From Methylococcales bacterium (GTDB taxonomy: Bacteria; Pseudomonadota; Gammaproteobacteria; Methylococcales; Methylomonadaceae), in NCBI GenBank assembly GCA_009692395.1, contig SHZG01000116.1:1-7247 (forward strand): a stretch of DNA of 7,247 bases, written 5' to 3'. Shown piece by piece: positions 1-5,567 of the stretch (position 1 is its first letter; every line of letters starts with the position of its first letter). The translations under genes were made by a program, and so were the position numbers. Under the pieces are notes generated by a model, which was not told where the DNA came from, did not search any database, and worked only from the letters and a program-made list of their open reading frames with translations.

Positions 1-111
1 AATGGCAAGAACGGTAAAGCCATTGTTTGCGCTGCCATGCATAAGCTCATTCATCTTGCTTTTGGCGTTCTTAAATCAGGCAAGCCTTTTGACCCCAAAT
101 ATGCAGGATAA
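1..111 (+). CDS. IS110-family transposase, C-terminal fragment (cut by window edge)
   Basis: The reading frame is open from the first base to a TAA at 109-111 and encodes the last 36 residues of a transposase. The end contains KLIHLAFGVLKSGKPFDP, the typical C-terminal signature of IS110 transposases (an alpha-helical KL.H.AFGVLK run followed by KPFDP). In this family the protein joins an N-terminal RuvC-like DEDD domain to a C-terminal Tnp domain with a catalytic serine. Both active sites lie upstream of the window, so only the tail is visible. The enzyme recombines the element's circular form into a target under guidance of an element-encoded bridge RNA. The partial copy at 6762 is in the same orientation and probably the same kind of element, because its guide RNA matches the right end that follows this fragment. 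Whether the missing N-terminus is intact cannot be seen. Confidence 0.85.
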   Translation, partial: NGKNGKAIVCAAMHKLIHLAFGVLKSGKPFDPKYAG

Positions 112-146
112 ATATGGCTTGCTTTTATTTAATCAAGACGGTATCT
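1..146 (+). mobile_element. IS110-family element, right end (RE)
   Basis: After the transposase stop only about 35 bases remain before the proposed element boundary. The boundary is placed at the CT dinucleotide 145-146, because the preceding GACGGTAT (137-144) is repeated exactly in the donor loop of the predicted bridge RNA of the second IS110 copy (6660-6667). IS110-group elements typically have a very short right end, no terminal inverted repeats, and a dinucleotide core at the junction. The flank that follows, ATG at 147-149, together with the core reads CTATG, complementary to CATAG in the target loop at 6616-6620. The left end lies outside the window. The exact boundary is inferred. 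Confidence 0.6.
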
Positions 147-274
147 ATGCACTAACCCGTAACCCGTAATGATTGAATCACATACGGCTATCGCCTATTG
201 CGCCGTACGAGCTTTGTCATTAGGATACGAAATATGAAAACCAGTAGATTAGGTTGCTGTCTTTTTCTTATGAA
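147..274. other. Intergenic spacer with short direct and inverted repeats
   Basis: This is non-coding DNA between the IS110 right end and the minus-strand gene. It starts with a small direct repeat (TAACCCG twice at 153-166, then TAA). It also has a short inverted repeat, TACGGC at 183-188 with GCCGTA at 202-207, which could form a 6-bp hairpin. A 22-codon reading frame starts at 169 (MIESHTAIAYCAVRALSLGY...) and stops at 235-237. It has no convincing ribosome site and no recognised family, so it is not called a gene. It may be debris of a gene interrupted by the insertion sequence. Confidence 0.3.
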
Positions 275-568
275 CTATTCCTCACTCATAATAAACGCCT
301 GTCCTTGTGGTGAGCCGTTAGCTGACAGGCATAAATTGGGGGTGTTTCTAGTCACTGGTTGAAAACCTTGCTTTTCCCCAGATTGTGGCAGCCATTTTAA
401 TTGACTACATGGGCTAGACAATGGGCATCCGAAAATAGCAAGGGATTCTGACGCATTCAATAAATATCTGCCTTGTTCGTCTCGGTTTATACTTGCAATT
501 GCTCTAGTATCCACTTGACCACCATGAGGGCATACAATTCTTGCTAATGTAGTTAGGGCGGAGTTCAT
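275..568 (-). CDS. Small Cys-rich PAAR-like hypothetical protein
   Basis: A 97-residue protein on the minus strand. Visible motifs are CPHGGQV near residue 13, GCP at 47-49, PCSQLKWL at 53-60 and LCLSANGSPQG at 79-89. This order (CPHGG, GCP, a PC..L.W strand, then a LC.SA...PQG turn) resembles short PAAR-like proteins that accompany contractile-injection or type VI-type systems, where PAAR proteins cap the spike. That link comes from remembered pattern and is only moderately sure. C13, H15, C48, C54 and C80 could bind metal. There is no signal peptide or membrane segment. The start ATG (566-568) is preceded on the minus strand by GAGGAT at 575-580, a good ribosome binding site, which supports the start. 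No structural genes of a secretion system are present, so it would be an orphan. The neighbouring minus-strand fragment at 644-796 lies 75 bases upstream. Confidence 0.6.
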   Translation of the reverse strand: MNSALTTLARIVCPHGGQVDTRAIASINRDEQGRYLLNASESLAIFGCPLSSPCSQLKWLPQSGEKQGFQPVTRNTPNLCLSANGSPQGQAFIMSEE

Positions 569-643
569 CGGTGTATCCTCGTGTGTAGTTATTATTTTTC
601 AATAGCTTGAACAGGTTTTTGAAATGTGTTGTCAACGGAAAAG

Positions 644-796
644 CTAGCCGCATAGATTGGATTGCCGTATTTTTAACAACCCAATATCTTTATAGTATTC
701 CTTGGATTGTGAAAGAGAAACAGCCCACCCTGCACGACTGCGATTTATTTTTTCATTGGTGTTTGGGTCGAAAATAGCGTAGTTGTTAGATGCCAA
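644..796 (-). pseudogene. Gene remnant encoding a ~50-residue C-terminal fragment
   Basis: On the minus strand an open stretch from 796 to a TAG at 644-646 encodes about 50 residues with protein-like composition, including SNNYAIFDPNTNEKINRSR and GWAVSLSQSKEYYKDIGLL. No ATG opens it (only a TTG at 794-796), there is no evident ribosome site, and an in-frame stop lies a few codons upstream at about 806-808. It therefore looks like the end of a larger gene whose front has been lost. The family is not recognised. Its placement just upstream of the PAAR-like gene and on the same strand would fit a remnant of an effector or tail-protein gene, but this is speculation. It could also be a chance open frame, though the regular FDPNT..KINRSR phrase argues against that. 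Confidence 0.35.
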
Positions 797-944
797 TTTA
801 CAAATTTAGCGCACCCCCGCACGCTCCTTTAAATACAAAGAGAAGACGAAATATGGAAGGTCTTTATGCACTCAGCAACGAAACGTTTTGCTCAAAATAT
901 CTTACGCTACAAAAACAAGTCGCTGAAAATATCTGGACTGATTT

Positions 945-1532
945 ATGGAATGTTGGTATCTCGTTGAGAATTTTGGCGATAAACCTATTGCTGTTGTTTT
1001 GCCAGCGCATCTTTTTGGTATCACTGAGCAGCAGGCATTCATAGAACTCGGCTGTGAAGATTGCATTCCTGAGGAAACCGTAAATGGACGGATACTGACT
1101 AAGTCGCAGTCCAGAATTATTCTAAGTGCCTGTATTTCCCATTGTTCTGCTATCCATTGGTCATCGCTTGAAGATACTTTTTTTCGTGATCTTGTACAAG
1201 CCAATTGGCAGATCACTCAAATAGAAACGACTCAACACAACAATGCACCAACGAGTTACGGGCCATTAATTAATCTGCCATTTGAATCAGAGTCTTGTGA
1301 CCGTACCCTCTATCCTTGGTGGCTAAGTGCTATTCGTGATTTTAGTTGGGGATTGCTATCGCCAGAAAATACCAATACATTAGCGCGTGCTTTAAAAAAT
1401 GCAGATGTTGAAGAATGGATTATGCAAACGGTAGATGATGCGATGCAAAAGCATCTCTACTCATTAATCGCATTTATTCAAAAAACCGCAGATGAAAAGC
1501 GATGGTTGTTTAGCATGGAATGGGGGACTTAA
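945..1532 (+). CDS. Hypothetical protein, possibly 5'-frameshifted
   Basis: A 195-residue frame with no recognised family. It looks soluble, with no signal peptide or membrane helix, several Trp residues (WWLSAIRDFSW near residues 124-134) and a helical C-terminal third ending in RWLFSMEWGT. Cysteines cluster at residues 37 and 40 (GCEDC). The ATG at 945 has only a weak GGA ten bases upstream, and an in-frame TGA lies at 939-941. In the +1 frame a better-looking N-terminus begins at 853 (MEGLYALSNETFCSKYLTLQ...), preceded by AGAGAAG, and reads smoothly to about 945. One base change in register would join it to this frame and give a protein of about 226 residues. The gene may thus be broken, or the true start may be 945. 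Size and solitary position recall immunity or orphan accessory proteins, but nothing in the sequence proves that. Confidence 0.55.
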   Translation: MECWYLVENFGDKPIAVVLPAHLFGITEQQAFIELGCEDCIPEETVNGRILTKSQSRIILSACISHCSAIHWSSLEDTFFRDLVQANWQITQIETTQHNNAPTSYGPLINLPFESESCDRTLYPWWLSAIRDFSWGLLSPENTNTLARALKNADVEEWIMQTVDDAMQKHLYSLIAFIQKTADEKRWLFSMEWGT

Positions 1533-1644
1533 TATTTTGGAATAGCTCGGAAAAACCTTTCTACGCACCACACGCGCTACGAAACTCCGCTAACAATCAT
1601 ACTTGTATTTTAAAATTTTTTCATTTCTCTCTGAGGCAATTTTT

Positions 1645-2604
1645 ATGACTATGCTAGACAATTCCGACCCGCTCAAAAGTTTACTTGAAAATGCCTTGTA
1701 TTATGAATATACGCAAGCCGCAGATCCTATTGGCTCAGGGGCTATTTCGCAACTTTCTTACACAGAATTTGGCAGTGAATTGCATGAAATAAACTGCACC
1801 CGAATTATTCCGCTGGATATAAGTGCGCAATTAGGCTGTGAAAAACCAGCAACCAGCCCCGCACTTTGTGCCAATTTCGTGCGCATAGTGGCGCGAGAAA
1901 CCTTGACCACTCATTTTAATGCCACATCACAATTATTTTATGTCATAAAAGGCTGTGGACACACTGAGTTTGACGGCATAAATATACCGTGGAACACCGG
2001 GGATTTTGTCGTATTGCCTGTTGGTCGAGAAACGAACCATGTGGCGACCACCGATACCACGTTTTACTTGGTGCATGATGAACCGCTGTTACGGTATCTA
2101 GGTGCTAAAGCGGATAGCCCACGCTTTAAACCAACGCTTTATACCTCAAAAGACTCACTACGCGAATTGGATAAAGCAAGACAGGAAGCGCGTACTCTGA
2201 ATCGAAACCGTATTAGTGTGTTACTTGCCAACAAGGCAATGGATCAAACCTTAACGGTGACACATACACTGTGGGCAATGCTTGGCGTATTGCCTAAGGA
2301 TGCGGTGCAGTTACCGCACTGTCATCAATCTGTGGCGTTGGATTTAATTTTGGAGTGTCAGGCGGGTTGTTATACGTTGCTTGGTACGCAGATTTCTGCA
2401 CAAGGAAAAATAATCAACCCAATACGCGTCGATTGGAAACCCTATTCAGCCTTTATAACACCGCCTGGTTATTGGCACGCGCATTACAATGAATCGTCTG
2501 CGGATGCACATTTATTGCCTATGCAGGATGCTGGCTTACACACTTATTTAAGGAGTTTAGATATTAAATTTGTGCTGCCAAACGGTGAAATATCTAATCC
2601 CTAA
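1645..2604 (+). CDS. Two-cupin protein, gentisate 1,2-dioxygenase-like
   Basis: A 319-residue bicupin protein. The start at 1645 is chosen because GAGG (1633-1636) lies eight bases upstream; an in-frame ATG at 1603 lacks such a site. Cupin 1 spans about residues 85-145 (HFNATSQLFYVIKGCGHTEF, then GDFVVLP and NHVATTDTTFYLVHDEP). Cupin 2 spans about 215-295 (LPHCHQS..LD, then TPPGYWHAHYNES). The layout matches the gentisate/1-hydroxy-2-naphthoate dioxygenase superfamily, Fe(II) enzymes that open aromatic rings in the cytoplasm. Classical gentisate dioxygenases hold iron in the N-terminal cupin through an HxH pair. Here that site reads HFN, while the C-terminal cupin has H225, H227 and H278 or H280. 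Metal binding may therefore be in the second cupin, and the substrate may not be gentisate. No aromatic-degradation genes adjoin it. It stands alone, 132 bases before ispG, with no clear terminator after it. Confidence 0.8.
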   Translation: MTMLDNSDPLKSLLENALYYEYTQAADPIGSGAISQLSYTEFGSELHEINCTRIIPLDISAQLGCEKPATSPALCANFVRIVARETLTTHFNATSQLFYVIKGCGHTEFDGINIPWNTGDFVVLPVGRETNHVATTDTTFYLVHDEPLLRYLGAKADSPRFKPTLYTSKDSLRELDKARQEARTLNRNRISVLLANKAMDQTLTVTHTLWAMLGVLPKDAVQLPHCHQSVALDLILECQAGCYTLLGTQISAQGKIINPIRVDWKPYSAFITPPGYWHAHYNESSADAHLLPMQDAGLHTYLRSLDIKFVLPNGEISNP

Positions 2605-2696
2605 CATTCACTTTTTATCGTTGTTGTATCACGCATAATATTGCCTTATTCATTACGCGCCGCGCTCTTTTATCTCGAACTCCGCTGATGATAGCG

Positions 2697-2702
2697 TATA
2701 AT
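2697..2702 (+). promoter_or_regulatory. Candidate -10 box for ispG
   Basis: A perfect TATAAT lies 34 bases before the ispG ATG. At a usual 17-base spacing the -35 position (about 2674-2679, CTCGAA) is poor, and there is no extended TGn motif. If it is used, transcription would start near 2709 and leave a leader of about 28 bases, which has no Shine-Dalgarno sequence. The assignment rests on the hexamer and its position only. Confidence 0.4.
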
Positions 2703-2736
2703 TCTCCCATTCTTTTCATTTTCAAATATCCAGTCT

Positions 2737-3954
2737 ATGTCAATTAGTATTAGAAAAATTACCCACGGTGTTATGGTCGGCAATGTCAAAGTAGGCGGTG
2801 GTGCGCCTATTGTGGTGCAGTCCATGACCAATACTGACACTGTTAATATCACTGCCACTGTTAAGCAAATTATTGAGTTAGCAACCGCAGGTTCTGAATT
2901 AGTGCGCATTACCGTTAATTCCGAAGAAGCCGCTGCCGCCGTCGCTGAGATTAAAAATAAACTCATTCAACAAAGTTGTACTGTGCCTATCATCGGTGAT
3001 TTTCATTTTAACGGGCATAAGTTACTGGAAAAATACCCAGACTGTGCCGCTGCATTAGATAAATACCGCATCAACCCAGGTAATGTCGGACGTGGCAAAA
3101 GCCGCGATCCACAATTTCAGCAAATGATCGAATTTGCCTGTCAATACGATAAACCCGTGCGTATTGGTGTCAATGGTGGCAGTCTGGATCAATCGGTTGT
3201 AACGCGTTTACTGGATGAAAACCGCAGTCTAAAAATCCCTGAACCACTCGCCGCTGTCACACGTAAAGCCATTGTGTTATCAGCATTAGAAAGCGCGGCA
3301 AAAGCCGAAGAAATTGGTTTAGGTAAAGATAAAATTATTCTGTCGTGCAAAATCAGCAACGTTCAAGAATTAATCGCTATTTATCAAGATTTAGCCAACC
3401 GTTCTGATTACGCCCTGCATTTGGGTTTAACCGAAGCGGGCATGGGTTCAAAAGGTATTGTCTCGTCTGCGGCTGCGTTGTCCGTGTTAATGCAGCAAGG
3501 TATCGGCGATACCATTCGTATTTCCTTAACACCCGAACCCGGTGCATCGAGAACGCAAGAAGTCATCGTTGGGCAAGAAATTTTGCAAACGATGGGCTTT
3601 CGTTCTTTCACGCCGATGGTTATTTCCTGCCCAGGTTGTGGTCGCACCACTAGCGATTATTTCCAAAAATTGGCAATGGATATTCAAACCTATTTACGCG
3701 ATCAAATGCCTATCTGGCGCACCCAATACCCAGGTGTGGAAGCAATGGAAATCGCCGTCATGGGTTGCGTAGTCAACGGCCCAGGTGAAAGTAAAAGTGC
3801 CAATATCGGTATCAGTTTACCAGGGACGGGTGAATCACCTGTCGCGCCTGTTTATGAAGACGGCGAAAAAACCGTCACCCTGAAAGGCGATTATATTGCC
3901 GAAGAATTTCAGGAAATTGTCCAACGTTATATCGAAACGCATTACGCGCCTTAA
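2737..3954 (+). CDS. ispG: 4-hydroxy-3-methylbut-2-enyl-diphosphate synthase (IspG/GcpE)
   Basis: IspG converts 2-C-methyl-D-erythritol 2,4-cyclodiphosphate to HMBPP, the penultimate step of the MEP isoprenoid pathway, in the cytosol with electrons from flavodoxin or ferredoxin. The 405-residue protein has the N-terminal TIM-barrel signature (APIVVQSMTNTDT at 23-35, ELVRITVNS, INPGNVG at 112-118, RIGVNGGSL at 142-150, LHLGLTEAG at 228-236). Its C-terminal [4Fe-4S] domain has C298 and C301 (CPGCGRT), C344 (MGCVVNGPGE) and cluster ligand E351. Length is slightly above the E. coli form (372), as in many other proteobacteria, with no domain missing. The start MSISIRK fits family N-termini but has no visible Shine-Dalgarno. 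Transcription probably begins at the TATAAT just upstream, and a hairpin with a short T run follows the stop. All key residues are present, so it should be functional. Confidence 0.97.
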   Translation: MSISIRKITHGVMVGNVKVGGGAPIVVQSMTNTDTVNITATVKQIIELATAGSELVRITVNSEEAAAAVAEIKNKLIQQSCTVPIIGDFHFNGHKLLEKYPDCAAALDKYRINPGNVGRGKSRDPQFQQMIEFACQYDKPVRIGVNGGSLDQSVVTRLLDENRSLKIPEPLAAVTRKAIVLSALESAAKAEEIGLGKDKIILSCKISNVQELIAIYQDLANRSDYALHLGLTEAGMGSKGIVSSAAALSVLMQQGIGDTIRISLTPEPGASRTQEVIVGQEILQTMGFRSFTPMVISCPGCGRTTSDYFQKLAMDIQTYLRDQMPIWRTQYPGVEAMEIAVMGCVVNGPGESKSANIGISLPGTGESPVAPVYEDGEKTVTLKGDYIAEEFQEIVQRYIETHYAP

Positions 3955-3967
3955 CTGACCTTACACA

Positions 3968-4002
3968 GACCTAACCGATTTTTAAAATCGATTAGGTCTT
4001 TT
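3968..4002 (+). terminator. Rho-independent terminator after ispG
   Basis: GACCTAA (3968-3974) pairs with TTAGGTC (3992-3998). After a single C/A mismatch the stem continues as CGATT with AATCG, and TTTT follows at 3999-4002. The hairpin starts 14 bases past the ispG stop. The T run is short (four T, then A), so some read-through is plausible. This matters because suhB begins only 26 bases later. Confidence 0.75.
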
Positions 4003-4006
4003 ATCA

Positions 4007-4018
4007 CGCTCATTAAAA
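4007..4018 (+). promoter_or_regulatory. BoxA-like site in the suhB leader
   Basis: CGCTCATTAAAA matches the BoxA consensus (T/C)GCTCTTTAACA at 10 of 12 positions, differing at positions 6 and 11. It ends 10 bases before the suhB ATG, overlapping where a ribosome site would lie. In E. coli, BoxA is bound by NusB-NusE, SuhB is part of that Nus complex, and suhB expression is itself controlled through a BoxA in its leader. The region is AT-rich, so a chance match is possible. Confidence 0.4.
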
Positions 4019-4028
4019 ATAAAACCTT

Positions 4029-4826
4029 ATGCAACAACCCATGTTAAATACTGCCATTCGTGCTGCCAGAAGCGCGGGTGATCTCATCCTCCGTTCAATT
4101 GATAAAGTAAGTCAATTACACGTTGACCAAAAAGGCAAAAATGATTACGTCAGCGAAGTTGATCGCATGGTGGAACGTGAAATTATCAACATCATTAAAA
4201 CCGCTTACCCAGACCACGGAATTTTGGCAGAAGAAAGCGGCGCACACGCAGGTAATGATTACGTTTGGATTATTGACCCGTTAGACGGCACAACCAACTT
4301 CTTACACGGCTTTCCACAATACGCGGTGTCTATTGCCTTAAAGCATAAAGGCAAGCTGGAAGTCGGCGTTATTTATGACCCTTTGCGTGATGAATTATTT
4401 ACGGCTAAACGTGGCGGCGGCGCGATGCTCAACAATCGAAAACTGCGCGTTACTCAACCCAACAGCTTAAAAGGTGCGTTGCTAGGCACAGGTTTCCCCT
4501 TTAAAACAGACCTTCATTTAGATGCTTACGTTGGAATGTTTCGCGCCTTAACCACTGAATGTGCGGGCATACGTCGTGCAGGTTCAGCGGCATTAGATTT
4601 AGCTTACGTTGCCGCAGGTCGCTTGGATGGTTATTGGGAAATCGGCATCATGGAATGGGATATGGCGGCGGGTATTTTATTAATTAAAGAAGCAGGCGGC
4701 GTAGCCACTGATTTTTCGTTTAATGATAACTATGTCGAGTCAGGTAACGTCATTGCGGGTAGCCCAAAAATGCACCAATTGATGTATGCCTTAATTGAAC
4801 CACACGTCACTGACAATTTGAAATAA
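4029..4826 (+). CDS. suhB: Inositol-1-monophosphatase family protein SuhB
   Basis: A 265-residue Mg-dependent phosphatase of the inositol monophosphatase family. In E. coli SuhB also joins the Nus complex on ribosomal RNA transcripts. Visible motifs are the metal site E68-E69 (LAEES), the signature WIIDPLDGTTNF at 80-91 with D83, D86, G87 and T88, and the C-terminal WDMAAGILLIKEAGG at 210-224 with D211. All catalytic residues are present and the length equals that of E. coli SuhB. The start at 4029 gives MQQPMLNTAIRAAR, like the MHPMLNIAVRAAR start of E. coli SuhB, so it is preferred over the in-frame ATG at 4041, although no clear ribosome site is visible. It follows the ispG terminator by 26 bases and carries a BoxA-like leader. 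Two small genes follow at short spacing, suggesting an operon. Confidence 0.95.
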   Translation: MQQPMLNTAIRAARSAGDLILRSIDKVSQLHVDQKGKNDYVSEVDRMVEREIINIIKTAYPDHGILAEESGAHAGNDYVWIIDPLDGTTNFLHGFPQYAVSIALKHKGKLEVGVIYDPLRDELFTAKRGGGAMLNNRKLRVTQPNSLKGALLGTGFPFKTDLHLDAYVGMFRALTTECAGIRRAGSAALDLAYVAAGRLDGYWEIGIMEWDMAAGILLIKEAGGVATDFSFNDNYVESGNVIAGSPKMHQLMYALIEPHVTDNLK

Positions 4827-4860
4827 TCACTTTTTTTTAATTTAACGAAGTCTTAATACC

Positions 4861-5103
4861 ATGAGCGAAACCATCTCAAATAACGCAGCTATTTATGCCA
4901 TTCTTGCCTTAAATAGCGAAGTGGCTTTACAACAAGAATACTTGGAATCGGAAGATGTTCCCGAAGACGAGCGCGAAAACGAAGAAGGCATTCTGGAAGA
5001 CTTAGAACAAGCCTTTATGGAATTCGTCGCTATTTACAAAAAACGTTTTAAAGCCGACAAAGAATTACCTGACATTGATGAATTGTTAAATAGCCAAATC
5101 TAA
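4861..5103 (+). CDS. Small acidic hypothetical protein
   Basis: An 80-residue protein of unrecognised family. It is strongly acidic, with 21 Asp/Glu against 6 Lys/Arg. The central part (residues 26-50) is almost all E, D, L and polar residues and is probably helical, followed by a short basic patch (YKKRFKADK, 59-67). It has no cysteine, signal peptide or membrane segment. It lies 34 bases after suhB and 8 bases before the ArsC-like gene on the same strand, so it is very likely cotranscribed with both. Codon use looks like its neighbours. The arrangement suggests a conserved cytoplasmic small protein, perhaps a partner of one of the adjacent products, but no function can be assigned from sequence. 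Confidence 0.75.
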   Translation: MSETISNNAAIYAILALNSEVALQQEYLESEDVPEDERENEEGILEDLEQAFMEFVAIYKKRFKADKELPDIDELLNSQI

Positions 5104-5111
5104 TCGCCCCG

Positions 5112-5453
5112 ATGTTCACGCTGTACGGCATTAAAAACTGCTCAACGGTCAAAAAAGCGCGGGATTGGTTAGCTCAACACGACATCGCCTATCAGTTCCA
5201 TGATGTGCGTGTCGATGGCTTAACGCTGGCACAACTGCAAGATTTTACCGCGCGGGTGGATTGGCAGGTTTTGCTGAATCGTTCTAGCACCAGTTGGCGA
5301 CAACTGACTCCCGAACAAAACACCGATGTGACGTTGGAAAAAGCCGTGCAGTTGTTGCACGACACTCCGACTTTGTTAAAACGCCCTGTGTTAGATATGG
5401 GGGAGCGGTTGATTGTTGGATTTAAGGTTGAAGATTATCAAAAACTATTGTAA
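5112..5453 (+). CDS. ArsC/Spx-family thioredoxin-fold protein (YffB-like)
   Basis: A 113-residue protein that closely follows the pattern of E. coli YffB. It opens with MFTLYGIKNCSTVKKARDWL, has YQFHDVRVDG at 27-36, a conserved LLNRSSTSWR at 54-63, and KRPVLD at 90-95, the last being the cis-proline region of the ArsC-like thioredoxin fold. The only cysteine is C10. There is no CxxC pair as in Spx, and the multi-cysteine relay of plasmid ArsC arsenate reductases is absent. It is commonly named an ArsC-family reductase, probably glutathione- or glutaredoxin-linked, but arsenate reduction is not shown for YffB and no arsenic-resistance genes adjoin it. The start at 5112 lies 8 bases after the preceding stop, with no strong ribosome site, so translation may be coupled to the upstream gene. 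The palindromic repeat begins 2 bases after its stop. Confidence 0.88.
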   Translation: MFTLYGIKNCSTVKKARDWLAQHDIAYQFHDVRVDGLTLAQLQDFTARVDWQVLLNRSSTSWRQLTPEQNTDVTLEKAVQLLHDTPTLLKRPVLDMGERLIVGFKVEDYQKLL

Positions 5454-5455
5454 TT

Positions 5456-5533
5456 CGTAGGATGGGTAGAACGCAGTGAACCCATCATTTACGCGGAGTT
5501 GTGATGGGTTTCGCAAGCTTTACCCATCCTACG
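5456..5533. repeat. Nested palindromic repeat, REP/MITE-like
   Basis: Outer arms CGTAGGATGGGTA (5456-5468) and TACCCATCCTACG (5521-5533) are perfect 13-base inverted repeats. Inside them AACCCATCA (5479-5487) and TGATGGGTT (5502-5510) form a second perfect 9-base pair. The inner arm is also a partial inverse copy of the outer one, since both contain ATGGGT or its complement. The unit is 78 bases and begins right after the ArsC-like stop. Elements with GTAGGATGGGTA ends recur in many bacterial genomes as dispersed intergenic repeats. Here it may also act as a transcription barrier or protect the 3' end, though no T run follows. Confidence 0.75.
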
Positions 5534-5535
5534 CG

Positions 5536-5556
5536 CTATAAAAATAGCTTTTATAG
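5536..5556. promoter_or_regulatory. 8-base perfect inverted repeat before the metalloprotease gene
   Basis: CTATAAAA (5536-5543) and TTTTATAG (5549-5556) are perfect inverted arms with a 5-base spacer. The repeat ends 11 bases before the ATG at 5568. It could be an operator-like site, a small AT-rich hairpin in the leader, or contain the -10 region. No regulator is identifiable. Confidence 0.3.
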
Positions 5557-5567
5557 ATGTAAAGTAA

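Noticed and set aside
147..274. CRISPR-like or telomere-like repeats from TAACCCG copies
   Set aside because: Only two adjacent 7-base units are present, without spacers or further copies.
790..1044. Plus-strand 84-codon frame including a hydrophobic C-terminal stretch
   Set aside because: From about 945 on it overlaps the more protein-like frame of the next gene, and its Leu-rich tail looks like an out-of-frame reading. Only its 853-945 part is considered, as a possible displaced N-terminus.
902..1216. Minus-strand 104-codon frame
   Set aside because: It lies opposite the 945-1532 gene, has no ribosome site and no recognisable motif. It is best read as an antisense shadow.
1583..2686. AACTCCGCT at 1583-1591 and 2678-2686, with GCGGAGTT at 5493-5500 in the palindrome
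   Set aside because: The 9-mer recurs in three intergenic regions and might be debris of one repeat family. The surrounding bases do not align well enough to call copies.
2670..2966. Minus-strand 98-codon frame with a hydrophobic segment
   Set aside because: It is antisense to the start of ispG and to its promoter region. The Ala/Thr-rich composition reflects the ispG codons.
4827..4860. Eight-T run after suhB as a terminator
   Set aside because: No GC stem precedes the T run, and the next gene follows in 34 bases, so the genes are more likely cotranscribed.
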